NCBI GenBank assembly: GCA_030639105.1
Contig: DAOWDI010000050.1
Coordinates: forward strand, 1 to 8,675
Direction of reading: 5' to 3'
Source: Gammaproteobacteria bacterium
GTDB lineage: Bacteria; Pseudomonadota; Gammaproteobacteria; Ga0077536
DNA: 8,675 nucleotides
Part shown: one piece after another, positions 1 to 5,403 of the stretch
How positions within the stretch are numbered: position 1 is the stretch's first letter
Layout of the letters: each line of letters opens with the position of its first letter
Notes under the pieces: generated by a model
What the model was told of the DNA's origin: nothing
What the model saw: the letters and a program-made list of their open reading frames with translations, nothing else
Databases searched by the model: none
Position numbers and translations under genes: made by a program

Positions 1-629
1 AGATCGATAATGTACTCGATGCGGTCGTACGCATGGGTATCCAGCCGACCCGGGACGTCGTGATCGCCTACACGATCCGGAGCCTCTTTGCCGGCAAGGA
101 CCGGGTGTCTAAGAAATTGATGCGCGAGGCCTGGAAGCACAGCTGCCGCATCGCGGCGCTCAGCTACCTATTGGCGCGCGACGTCGCACGGCTGAACCCC
201 GAGCGTGCGCTGTTGGCGGGCCTGCTGCACGACATCGGTGTCACTGTCTTGATCGGCGAGGCCGCGGCGTATCCGGCCGTGCTGAATGACCTCGATGCAT
301 TCAACAGCTTGTGCCAGGAGTTATCGGGCCAGATCGGCGCAATGGTGCTGCGGGCGTGGAAATTTCCGGATGTATTCCCGGGAGCTGCGCTGGAAGCGGA
401 ATCCTTTGCCAAGCCGGTGGCCGACCGGCTACATTTGTGCGACGTCATCATGCTGGCGCACATTCACGATCGGCAACCGGCGCCATGGTCGCTGCCAGCC
501 GCGAACCTCTGCGACCTCTCGATCCAAAGCAAGCTGCTCGACCACGACATGACCGAGGACCACCACCTGGCCATCATTGAGCAAACCGATCGCGAACTCG
601 CGGAGCTGACCCAGCTCCTCAGTAGCTGA
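1..629 (+). CDS. HDOD domain signalling protein (C-terminal part, 5' end outside window)
   Basis: The reading frame is open from base 3 of the window, before the first in-frame ATG at 33, so the gene starts upstream and only its last 209 or so residues are visible. The visible part matches an HDOD domain, an HD-related all-helical module found in bacterial signalling proteins that is usually thought to bind partners rather than act as an enzyme. Hallmarks seen: the segment IDNVLDAVVRMGIQPTRDVV at the edge, the helix AWKHSCRIAALSYLLAR, and the core AGLLHDIG with the His-Asp pair encoded at 228-233. The His-Asp pair is intact, so residual metal binding cannot be excluded. A tail of about 130 residues follows and shows no further domain I recognise. 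No terminator is evident after the TAG stop. The N-terminal architecture (for example an added receiver, EAL or GGDEF domain) cannot be seen. Confidence 0.85.
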   Translation, partial: IDNVLDAVVRMGIQPTRDVVIAYTIRSLFAGKDRVSKKLMREAWKHSCRIAALSYLLARDVARLNPERALLAGLLHDIGVTVLIGEAAAYPAVLNDLDAFNSLCQELSGQIGAMVLRAWKFPDVFPGAALEAESFAKPVADRLHLCDVIMLAHIHDRQPAPWSLPAANLCDLSIQSKLLDHDMTEDHHLAIIEQTDRELAELTQLLSS

Positions 630-983
630 CACATACCCCGAATCCGCACAATAGGTCAGGTGGTCGCCGTAATAGTTGGATGTCGTCGCGTTCGAGAAAG
701 CGGGCGACCCGATACAGATACGCGGCGATCCAGTGGATCGGGTCCGCCAAGGTTGAGCAATAAGCCGTGGCGTACCAGCGTTACATTTTCGGCAATACGG
801 CTAAGCGCATCGCCGAGCTACCCGCCGGCGCCGATCCAACGCTCCGGTACGAACTCCATAGAGTCGATCCTTGTCTCAAGGACGCGGTCCAAAAAGCGGG
901 CCCAAATAGGCCCGCCTTACCCCCGGCCCGGCGCCATGCACGGGAGCTTGCTCAAGCACTCGGCGACGGATTTGTCGAGGTCG
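630..983. other. Intergenic region between HDOD gene and HvfA-like gene
   Basis: About 350 bases with no convincing intact gene. The right part carries the leftward terminator at 891-916. A small dyad lies at 726-740 (CGATCC, 3-nt loop, GGATCG). On the minus strand, short open stretches in more than one frame read like real protein (for example LSRIAENVTLVRHGLLLNLG and then, in another frame, HWIAAYLYRVARFLERD), but each is closed by stops. They could be a decayed gene or chance. I assign no function. Confidence 0.4.
891..916 (-). terminator. Intrinsic terminator of the HvfA-like gene
   Basis: Read on the minus strand, a perfect 7-bp GC stem (GCGGGCC / GGCCCGC, plus-strand arms 896-902 and 909-915) with a 6-nt loop is followed at once by TTTTT. 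It lies about 70 bases beyond the stop codon of the leftward small gene at 984-1298, the only leftward gene nearby, and so should end its transcript. The plus-strand side lacks a T-run, so it is directional. Confidence 0.8.
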
Positions 984-1298
984 TTACTTACCCGACAGAT
1001 GCGGCACCGAGCAGCTGGAACTACTGAAGGTACCGCAAACGGCAGGATCCTTTTTCCCGGTAGCGATCTTGCCGCTGCTGTACTTAGCCATACCGTCACC
1101 ACCATAGGTGAAGCCGGTTTCATCGTTGATCATGACCTTATTACCCTGCATGTCGCGAGCTTCGGCAGCGACATAGATGCCGTTACCAAATTCAACCAGC
1201 TGAAACGGGTTGTTACTAGCGCTGACCGGCGCGGCGAGTGCCAGCGCGATGGTCGAACCGATGGCCACGGCAACGGGCTTCAAGTTGTTTTTCTTCAC
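984..1298 (-). CDS. Small exported peptide precursor, HvfA-like N-terminus
   Basis: 104 residues. A GTG start is chosen because AGGAGGA lies 7 bases upstream (plus-strand 1306-1312), an almost ideal ribosome site. Residues 1-27 are a signal peptide: basic MKKNNLK, hydrophobic core, and a V-S-A site predicting cleavage after Ala27. The N-terminal block, with KPVAVAIGSTIALALAAP followed by NNPFQLVEFGNGIYVAAEA, resembles precursors of the HvfA family. In that family HvfB (DUF692) and HvfC modify Cys residues in EGKCG-type repeats to make copper-binding groups. Here those repeats are absent. The tail is Gly/Lys/Ser-rich and has only two cysteines, Cys88 and Cys96, in CGTFSSSSC. No hvfB, hvfC or DoxX gene is visible nearby. 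The gene is monocistronic, with its own terminator. The family link is inferred from recalled leader similarity; gene reality is well supported by ribosome site, signal peptide and terminator together. Confidence 0.78.
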   Translation of the reverse strand: MKKNNLKPVAVAIGSTIALALAAPVSASNNPFQLVEFGNGIYVAAEARDMQGNKVMINDETGFTYGGDGMAKYSSGKIATGKKDPAVCGTFSSSSCSVPHLSGK

Positions 1299-1305
1299 TT
1301 GTTCT

Positions 1306-1312
1306 TCCTCCT
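1306..1312 (-). promoter_or_regulatory. Strong Shine-Dalgarno deciding the GTG start of the HvfA-like gene
   Basis: AGGAGGA on the minus strand, 7 bases before GTG at 1298. It is among the strongest ribosome binding sites in the window and fixes the start codon of the small exported peptide. Confidence 0.85.
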
Positions 1313-1319
1313 CACTAAA

Positions 1320-1333
1320 ATAAAATATTTTAT
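1320..1333 (-). promoter_or_regulatory. 14-bp AT palindrome upstream of the HvfA-like gene (possible -10/operator)
   Basis: ATAAAATATTTTAT is a perfect palindrome 7 bases upstream of the Shine-Dalgarno of the leftward small gene. It contains a -10-like TAAAAT on the minus strand (plus-strand 1327-1332), but no good -35 hexamer sits at normal spacing. The upstream side is instead extremely GC-rich with self-complementary GGCC blocks (about 1336-1353). This would fit a regulated or non-housekeeping promoter, or a repressor operator. It is a sequence observation with an inferred role. Confidence 0.35.
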
Positions 1334-1512
1334 CGGCCTGGCCGGGGCCGGGCGATTAAACGCGAAGCCTGCGCCACTTCCTTCTGAGGTCGCGATTACG
1401 CCTTACCGGCCGACGGCAGGTAGAATGGTATTACCGGGCCAAACATAAGTCTATACGGTCAGGTGAGGCAAGCGGGGCAAAAGGCGCCGAGGATGCGGCC
1501 GTGGACGAGGCT

Positions 1513-1546
1513 AAAAAAAACCCCGCAAGGAAAGTATTTGCGGGGT
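1513..1546 (-). terminator. Strong leftward intrinsic terminator without an obvious gene
   Basis: On the minus strand, CCCCGCAA (9-nt loop) TTGCGGGG forms an 8-bp stem followed by eight T residues. Plus-strand arms are 1521-1528 and 1538-1545, with the A-run at 1513-1520. It is a textbook terminator for leftward transcription, yet the only sequence upstream on that strand is antisense to the start of the Sel1-repeat gene. It may insulate the small leftward gene from antisense transcription or end an unannotated small RNA. Confidence 0.8.
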
Positions 1547-1611
1547 AACGCAAAGTAAAGCGTAACGCTATCGCTACGATATCAATGTTAGACGGGGGAC
1601 CCGGAGTGGGC

Positions 1612-2673
1612 ATGGGAAATTTTCCCAAATACTTTAAGCCTCCGGCCAATTTTCGTCGGATACTGACCACCGGCTGGCTGGCGCTGCTGGGGGTAGCGGC
1701 TATCGCCGATTCAGGCCAGTCCGCCTTCCAACGCGGGGATTATGGCGCCGCGGCAAAACAATTCATGACGCATGCCGGGCGCGGCGATCCGATCGCGCAA
1801 AATAACCTCGCCGTGCTCTATTTGAGGGGCCGCGGTGTGTCACAGGACTATACAAAGGCCAAATCATGGTTCGAACAGGCTGCTGCCGGCGAGCTCGCCG
1901 GGGCGATGTTCAACCTCGGTATCATGCACCTGCGCGGCTATGGCGTGGAACCGGATGTGCTGCAGGCAACACACTGGTTTGAGCGTGGCGCCAAGGGCGG
2001 CGACCGTGAAGCTCAATTCTTTCTCGGCGTTCACCATTACCACGGCCGCGGGGTGGACCGCGATCTTGGGACCGCCGCAATATGGTTTCGCAGCGCAGCA
2101 GATCAGAACCTTGGTGCGGCGCAATACAATCTTGCGATGATGCATCTTCGCGGCGAAGCGGTTACCCGTGATGAGGTCGTCGCGCTCGAACTCCTGGAGC
2201 AGGCCGCTCACCAAGGACATGAGTCGGCGGAGCTAGCGATCGGGCGGATCCATCTGGCACATGCTGACGATCCCGGGCGCGTCGCCCGAGGGGCTCGGTT
2301 GTTCCAACGGTTGGCGGAAGAAGGCAACACCGATGCGCAGGTAACACTCGGTATGATCTACACCTTCGGTCAGGGCGTGGTGCGGGACTATGATGAAGGC
2401 CGTTTCTGGTTGAAGCTGGCGTCAAATCAGGGTTCGAGTCAAGCCCAACTCAATCTCGGCAACATCTACGCTGAAGGCATCGGCGTCGAGCGTGATCTTG
2501 TACGGGCCTACGCATGGTATTGGATTAGTGCCGAGAATGGTGAGACAGCCGCATCCCGGAACCGGGATGCACTCGCCCGGGAACTCGATGAGATCGAGCT
2601 TGAGCAGGCGCGGGTGCTGGCTGTTGAACTCGCGAGCGGCATACCCGCCTTGATGAGAACGCAGTCCCCTTGA
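1612..2673 (+). CDS. Exported Sel1-repeat (tetratricopeptide-like) protein
   Basis: 353 residues from ATG at 1612, chosen because GGAG lies 5 bases upstream; an in-frame ATG at 1585 has no ribosome site. Residues 1-32 look like a signal peptide: basic region ending in FRR, hydrophobic ILTTGWLALLGVAAIA, and cleavage after AIA at Ala32, so the protein is probably periplasmic. Residues 61-312 are seven tandem 36-residue Sel1 repeats with the usual A-x-x-x-L-G-x-x-Y, G-x-G-V-x-x-D and A-x-x-W-F positions. Repeats 4 and 5 are the most diverged; the fifth lacks the G-x-G-V turn. A helical tail of about 40 residues follows. Sel1 proteins act as scaffolds for protein-protein contacts, often in envelope or signalling complexes. 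No partner is evident here. It is transcribed alone, divergent from the HvfA-like gene and convergent with trmB. Confidence 0.9.
   Translation: MGNFPKYFKPPANFRRILTTGWLALLGVAAIADSGQSAFQRGDYGAAAKQFMTHAGRGDPIAQNNLAVLYLRGRGVSQDYTKAKSWFEQAAAGELAGAMFNLGIMHLRGYGVEPDVLQATHWFERGAKGGDREAQFFLGVHHYHGRGVDRDLGTAAIWFRSAADQNLGAAQYNLAMMHLRGEAVTRDEVVALELLEQAAHQGHESAELAIGRIHLAHADDPGRVARGARLFQRLAEEGNTDAQVTLGMIYTFGQGVVRDYDEGRFWLKLASNQGSSQAQLNLGNIYAEGIGVERDLVRAYAWYWISAENGETAASRNRDALARELDEIELEQARVLAVELASGIPALMRTQSP
1613..1627 (+). promoter_or_regulatory. 15-bp dyad over the Sel1 gene start codon
   Basis: TGGGAAA, one central T, TTTCCCA: perfect 7-bp arms beginning at the second base of the ATG. It could be an operator or simply N-terminal coding sequence (Gly-Asn-Phe-Pro). 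There is no independent evidence of function. Confidence 0.2.
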
Positions 2674-2778
2674 GCCCGCTAGCGCAAGCGAACAGGCAAA
2701 ACCGCACGCGCAGCGTTGCTACGCGCGCCGTTCAGTGCGTCCACCCTCGATGGCGTCGTCGGCCACGGCGACAGGCTC
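2674..2778. other. Convergent junction between Sel1 gene and trmB
   Basis: About 105 bases between two convergent stop codons. A stem with one mismatch (arms 2707-2714 and 2718-2725, 3-nt loop) could end transcription but has no T-run on either strand. A 12-bp perfect palindrome, GCTCCTAGGAGC at 2775-2786, covers the trmB stop codon. No clear intrinsic terminator is present. Confidence 0.35.
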
Positions 2779-3504
2779 CTAGGAGCGACCGAACACAAAA
2801 TCATAAATCGTCGAGCCCGCGGCCAGTGCTCGGCGTTCGAATTTTGTTATCGGCCTGAACTTCGCACGCGGTACCCCCCGTTCGGACCCGGCGAGGTTAA
2901 CCCAAGTCGAAAGCCCGTTGACGGTCTCTAGGATTGACTGGGCATAGCTCTCGCAATCGGTGGCGACGAATAGGCGGCCGTGCCGATGCAAGCGTGGCGC
3001 GAGCAAATCAAAAAACTCGCGCTGCAGCAGGCGTCGTTTGTGGTGGCGTTTTTTCGGCCATGGATCGGGGAAAAATACTAACACGCGGTCGAATACCTCA
3101 TCCGTTATCCGGTTCAAAAGGTCACGGATGTCCTGATCCGAAACTCTGATATTTTCTAACCCGGCCGCGGCGACCCCATTCAGTAGTCGACCCAGACCAG
3201 GGCGATAGACTTCCACCGCGAGAAAATCCTCGCCGCTCAGGCGCCGCGCCAATTCGAGCACGCATGCTCCATCTCCGGACCCGACCTCAAGCGTCACCGA
3301 AGCACTGCGGTGAAATGCCTTGGCGAAATCAGCGCTATCGCTGCACACCCCCAAGGCGTAATGCTCCCAGTTTTGTTCGAGGGCTCGTTTCTGCGCAACC
3401 GTCAGGCGACTGTTGCGGCGCACGAAACTGCGGATTGGCCTGGGGGTTTGCCCGAGAACAGGAGTCTTGCTGAGGGAAAGCTGGGTTGAGTCAGTTTTTT
3501 TCAT
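2779..3504 (-). CDS. trmB: tRNA (guanine-N7-)-methyltransferase
   Basis: 241 residues, normal for the family. TrmB uses S-adenosylmethionine to methylate N7 of G46 in the variable loop of many tRNAs, in the cytoplasm. Visible hallmarks: N-terminal RSFVRR...RLTVAQKRAL (about 26-42), SAM-binding motif EVGSGDG (73-79), the acidic EVYRPG segment (98-103), the signature FFPDPWPKKRHHKRR (144-158), ATDCESYA (181-188) and the substrate-binding TKFE (220-223). The start ATG is 7 bases after the stop of the upstream hydrolase gene. There is no good Shine-Dalgarno, so translational coupling is likely. It is the last gene of the leftward response regulator - hydrolase - trmB cluster. Confidence 0.97.
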   Translation of the reverse strand: MKKTDSTQLSLSKTPVLGQTPRPIRSFVRRNSRLTVAQKRALEQNWEHYALGVCSDSADFAKAFHRSASVTLEVGSGDGACVLELARRLSGEDFLAVEVYRPGLGRLLNGVAAAGLENIRVSDQDIRDLLNRITDEVFDRVLVFFPDPWPKKRHHKRRLLQREFFDLLAPRLHRHGRLFVATDCESYAQSILETVNGLSTWVNLAGSERGVPRAKFRPITKFERRALAAGSTIYDFVFGRS

Positions 3505-3511
3505 TGAAACG

Positions 3512-4420
3512 CTATAACGCGACGATCAACCCCTCGGCTGCGATATGGCATTCCATCGTCGAATTGCGCTTGTTGATGATCCGTATGCAGTCGTGATGAA
3601 TAGCATTGATCTTTTCGTCGTCATAGGTTGGGTCGTGATGGTACAGATAAAGCGTTTTGACGTCGGCGTCGATGGCGAAGTTCACCGCATCGACATAGCA
3701 GGAGTGTCCCCAGCCACGCTTCTTGTCGTAATCGTGCGGCGTGTACTGCGCGTCATGAATCAGGATGTCAGTCCCCCTTATCTCATCAAGTTCGGCGCCG
3801 CGTTCTTCGTTCTCTATCTGATCGAGAAGTTCACGCTCTTCATCGTCAAATTCATCGCGCCGCCGCTCTATCGAAGATTTGAGAAAATCGATTTCGTTGT
3901 CGGAAACATATACGATGTTCTTGCCCGCCACCTTTATCCGATAACCGTAGGTAACACCGGGATGATGCACATTATGAAAGGTGAGATCGATCGGCCCGTG
4001 GGTGATCCCGGTCTTCGATGGACTCAAGTATTCGATATCGGCCATCCACGTTTCGGTCTCGACTGGGAAATAGGGTGCTTTCATCTGATTAGACAACCGG
4101 TTCTCGATATCTTCCGCACTTTCTCCGGGACCAAAAAACAGGATCTTCCACCGCGGTGAAAAAGCTGGTTGAAAAAAAGGTAGGCCACAGATGTGATCCC
4201 AATGGTAATGGGTGAAGACGACTAGCATCTCCGAGATATCCGCCTTTGCCATCAACTCCTCGCCAAGCGGAATGATGCCCGTGCCGCCATCGCACACGAG
4301 CAGGTGATTGCCCGAGCGGATTTCGATACAAGAGGTGTTGCCGCCGACGCCAAGGTGGGTATTTTGAGGCGCTGCAGAAGAACCTCGGACGCCCCAGAGC
4401 CGCAAATACGAATTAGTCAT
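3512..4420 (-). CDS. Metallo-beta-lactamase-fold hydrolase paired with a response regulator
   Basis: 302 residues. The fold is shown by the N-terminal LWGVRGSSAAP and GGNTSC segments, DGGTGI (44-49), the zinc motif HYHWDH (71-76, pattern HxHxDH), His152/His153, Asp174 in YVSDNE and a distal GWGHS with His239, giving a complete set of likely metal ligands. The WGVRGS...GGNTSC start is typical of the PhnP/COG1235-like branch of the superfamily, which contains phosphodiesterases. The substrate is unknown, and cyclic nucleotides or other phosphodiesters are only possibilities. Between Asp174 and the DILIHDAQ strand lies a very charged helical insert of about 35 residues (183-217). The protein is cytoplasmic, with no signal peptide. 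The gene starts 16 bases after the receiver-domain gene and ends 7 bases before trmB, so the three are probably one operon. Confidence 0.88.
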   Translation of the reverse strand: MTNSYLRLWGVRGSSAAPQNTHLGVGGNTSCIEIRSGNHLLVCDGGTGIIPLGEELMAKADISEMLVVFTHYHWDHICGLPFFQPAFSPRWKILFFGPGESAEDIENRLSNQMKAPYFPVETETWMADIEYLSPSKTGITHGPIDLTFHNVHHPGVTYGYRIKVAGKNIVYVSDNEIDFLKSSIERRRDEFDDEERELLDQIENEERGAELDEIRGTDILIHDAQYTPHDYDKKRGWGHSCYVDAVNFAIDADVKTLYLYHHDPTYDDEKINAIHHDCIRIINKRNSTMECHIAAEGLIVAL

Positions 4421-4436
4421 CCGTCGCTGATTTCCG

Positions 4437-4841
4437 TTAGATGGATGTCGTATATTTTAGGATAAGTTCTTCGATTGCCTTTGTTGACATCGGTTTGGCG
4501 ACGAATTCCAATACCCCGAGCTCTTTAGCCGCCACGCGATCTTGCGCATAATCCTTCGAGCTGATTACAACGGTGGGCGTGTTTTGATGCAATGGCAAGT
4601 GCCGTAGTTCCTGCAAGAACGTCAGCCCGTCTTTCTCGGGCATGATGATATCGAGAAAGAGCAGATCGGGTTTGTGCGTTTCGAGATACTCAAAGGCGTC
4701 GTTTGCCGACGCGAACATTTCGACCTCGATATCTAGCGGCGCGATGACGCGTTCAAAAAATACACGTACCGACAAACTATCATCAACAATGACAACCGTT
4801 GGCTTATTCATCGACATACCGTTACAGCCCGACCAGAGCAT
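4437..4841 (-). CDS. Single-domain response regulator (CheY-like receiver)
   Basis: Up to 134 residues, all receiver domain with no output domain. From the first ATG, the acidic pair is Asp20/Asp21 (VIVDDS), the phospho-acceptor is Asp64 (LLFLDIIMP), the switch Ser is Ser94 (VVISSKD) and the conserved Lys is Lys116 (VAKP), all spaced as in CheY. The domain proper begins at MNKPTVVIVDD, so starts at 4817 or 4811 are also possible. ATG 4841 has GGAG 4 bases upstream, while the inner ATGs have little. No histidine kinase lies in the window. A stand-alone receiver must work through a partner, and the adjacent co-directional MBL-fold hydrolase is the natural candidate. It is the first gene of the leftward cluster, with AT-rich sequence upstream that could hold the promoter. 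Confidence 0.93.
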   Translation of the reverse strand: MLWSGCNGMSMNKPTVVIVDDSLSVRVFFERVIAPLDIEVEMFASANDAFEYLETHKPDLLFLDIIMPEKDGLTFLQELRHLPLHQNTPTVVISSKDYAQDRVAAKELGVLEFVAKPMSTKAIEELILKYTTSI

Positions 4842-4893
4842 CCCGCTCCAATCGAGATTATTTCCCGGTCCCCTTATCTAACATACTGAGATT

Positions 4894-4917
4894 TATAATT
4901 ATTATAGATAATATAAT
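4894..4917. promoter_or_regulatory. AT-rich promoter candidate for the response regulator operon
   Basis: Three TATAAT hexamers occur within 24 bases: one on the minus strand (plus-strand 4901-4906), facing the leftward operon, and two on the plus strand (4894-4899 and 4912-4917). None has a convincing -35 at 16-18 bases. The strong local AT bias upstream of the first gene of the operon is what makes a promoter likely here. Confidence 0.35.
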
Positions 4918-5006
4918 ACGGATATCATCACTTTTTGCATTTTTATCGGCCGACGAGCGCCCTATAAGCGTGCATCATACCCCACATAGGCGGTGGGTGG
5001 GACGAA

Positions 5007-5020
5007 TGCACCACGGTGCA
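5007..5020. promoter_or_regulatory. 14-bp dyad, possible operator
   Basis: TGCACC, two central bases AC, GGTGCA: perfect 6-bp arms in non-coding sequence about 170 bases upstream of the response regulator start. The shape suits a dimeric regulator, but no regulator family is recognised, and only one copy is seen. Confidence 0.25.
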
Positions 5021-5329
5021 GGTACGGGCGGGAAGACCATCGTAGTGTTAGCAGTGTCTGGTCATGTGCGGCGTACTACTATCTGATCGATTCCACCGAT
5101 CCGGGCATGTGCTTGGCTGAGTCGGTTTGACTCGAGAATACAAAAGCATAGAATTGTGATCGAAGCGGACGTGCAGGTGGGTAGGACATCCGTTATTGAC
5201 ATCGGCGCGACAGCAAACCGACGCGCCGCGGGATTTGGCTCGCGGTCCGCTACATCGTGAACGGCGTATACTCGACGAATACTCCTCAGCATGTCAGCCC
5301 CGGGGGCAGTTGACTAAAACGAACGCTTT

Positions 5330-5403
5330 GCGGGTGTAGTTCAATGGTAGAACATCAGCTTCCCAAGCTGAATACGTGGGTTCGATTCCCATCACCCGCT
5401 CCA
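5330..5403 (+). tRNA. tRNA-Gly (anticodon CCC), CCA encoded
   Basis: A complete 74-nt cloverleaf. The acceptor stem GCGGGTG pairs perfectly with CACCCGC, and discriminator T and genomic CCA follow. The D arm is GTTC/GAAC. The anticodon stem TCAGC/GCTGA encloses the loop TTCCCAA, giving anticodon CCC, which reads GGG. The T arm GTGGG/CCCAT encloses loop TTCGATT, with one G-T pair. Overall it closely resembles E. coli glyU. The final A of CCA (5403) is also the A of the first possible ATG of the downstream HD-domain gene. Confidence 0.98.

Larger units (their letters stand above)
1299..1611. other. Divergent intergenic region between HvfA-like and Sel1 genes
   Basis: About 310 bases between two genes that point away from each other, so it should hold both promoters. 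It contains the AT palindrome at 1320-1333, a GC-rich self-complementary block around 1336-1353, and the leftward terminator at 1513-1546. Two copies of GTAACGC (1545-1551 and 1561-1567) sit 16 bases apart just after the terminator. I see no consensus -35/-10 pair for the rightward gene. Confidence 0.4.
4842..5329. other. Non-coding region between response regulator operon and tRNA-Gly
   Basis: About 490 bases with no convincing gene. The left end (4871-4945) is markedly AT-rich compared with the rest. A 14-bp dyad lies at 5007-5020. The middle and right parts are GC-rich. The segment just before the tRNA must hold its promoter: TATACT at 5267-5272 is -10-like but has no matching -35. A perfect TTGACA at 5196-5201 has no -10 at normal spacing. 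I see no riboswitch or other RNA gene. Confidence 0.4.

Noticed and set aside
767..1027. Rightward 86-codon open frame
   Set aside because: It crosses the leftward terminator, has no ribosome site and no recognisable domain.
660..1448. Long rightward open frame of 262 codons
   Set aside because: It runs antisense through the HvfA-like gene and both of its flanking control elements, has Arg/Ser/Pro-rich composition typical of a shadow frame, and matches no family I recognise.
1431..1670. Leftward 79-codon open frame
   Set aside because: It contains the strong leftward terminator inside it and overlaps the start of the Sel1 gene; no domain is seen.
3545..4159. Rightward 204-codon open frame
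   Set aside because: It is wholly antisense to the metallo-beta-lactamase-fold gene, which has clear motifs.
5196..5201. Perfect TTGACA -35 hexamer upstream of the tRNA
   Set aside because: No -10 hexamer at 16-18 bases; TATACT at 5267 is far too distant.
5062..5292. Leftward 76-codon open frame in the non-coding region
   Set aside because: No ribosome site, no domain and atypical composition; insufficient to call a gene.
5376..5402. Upstream ATG of the HD gene
   Set aside because: It lies inside the tRNA T arm; MGSIPITRS-type N-termini are a known artefact of reading through tRNA 3' ends.
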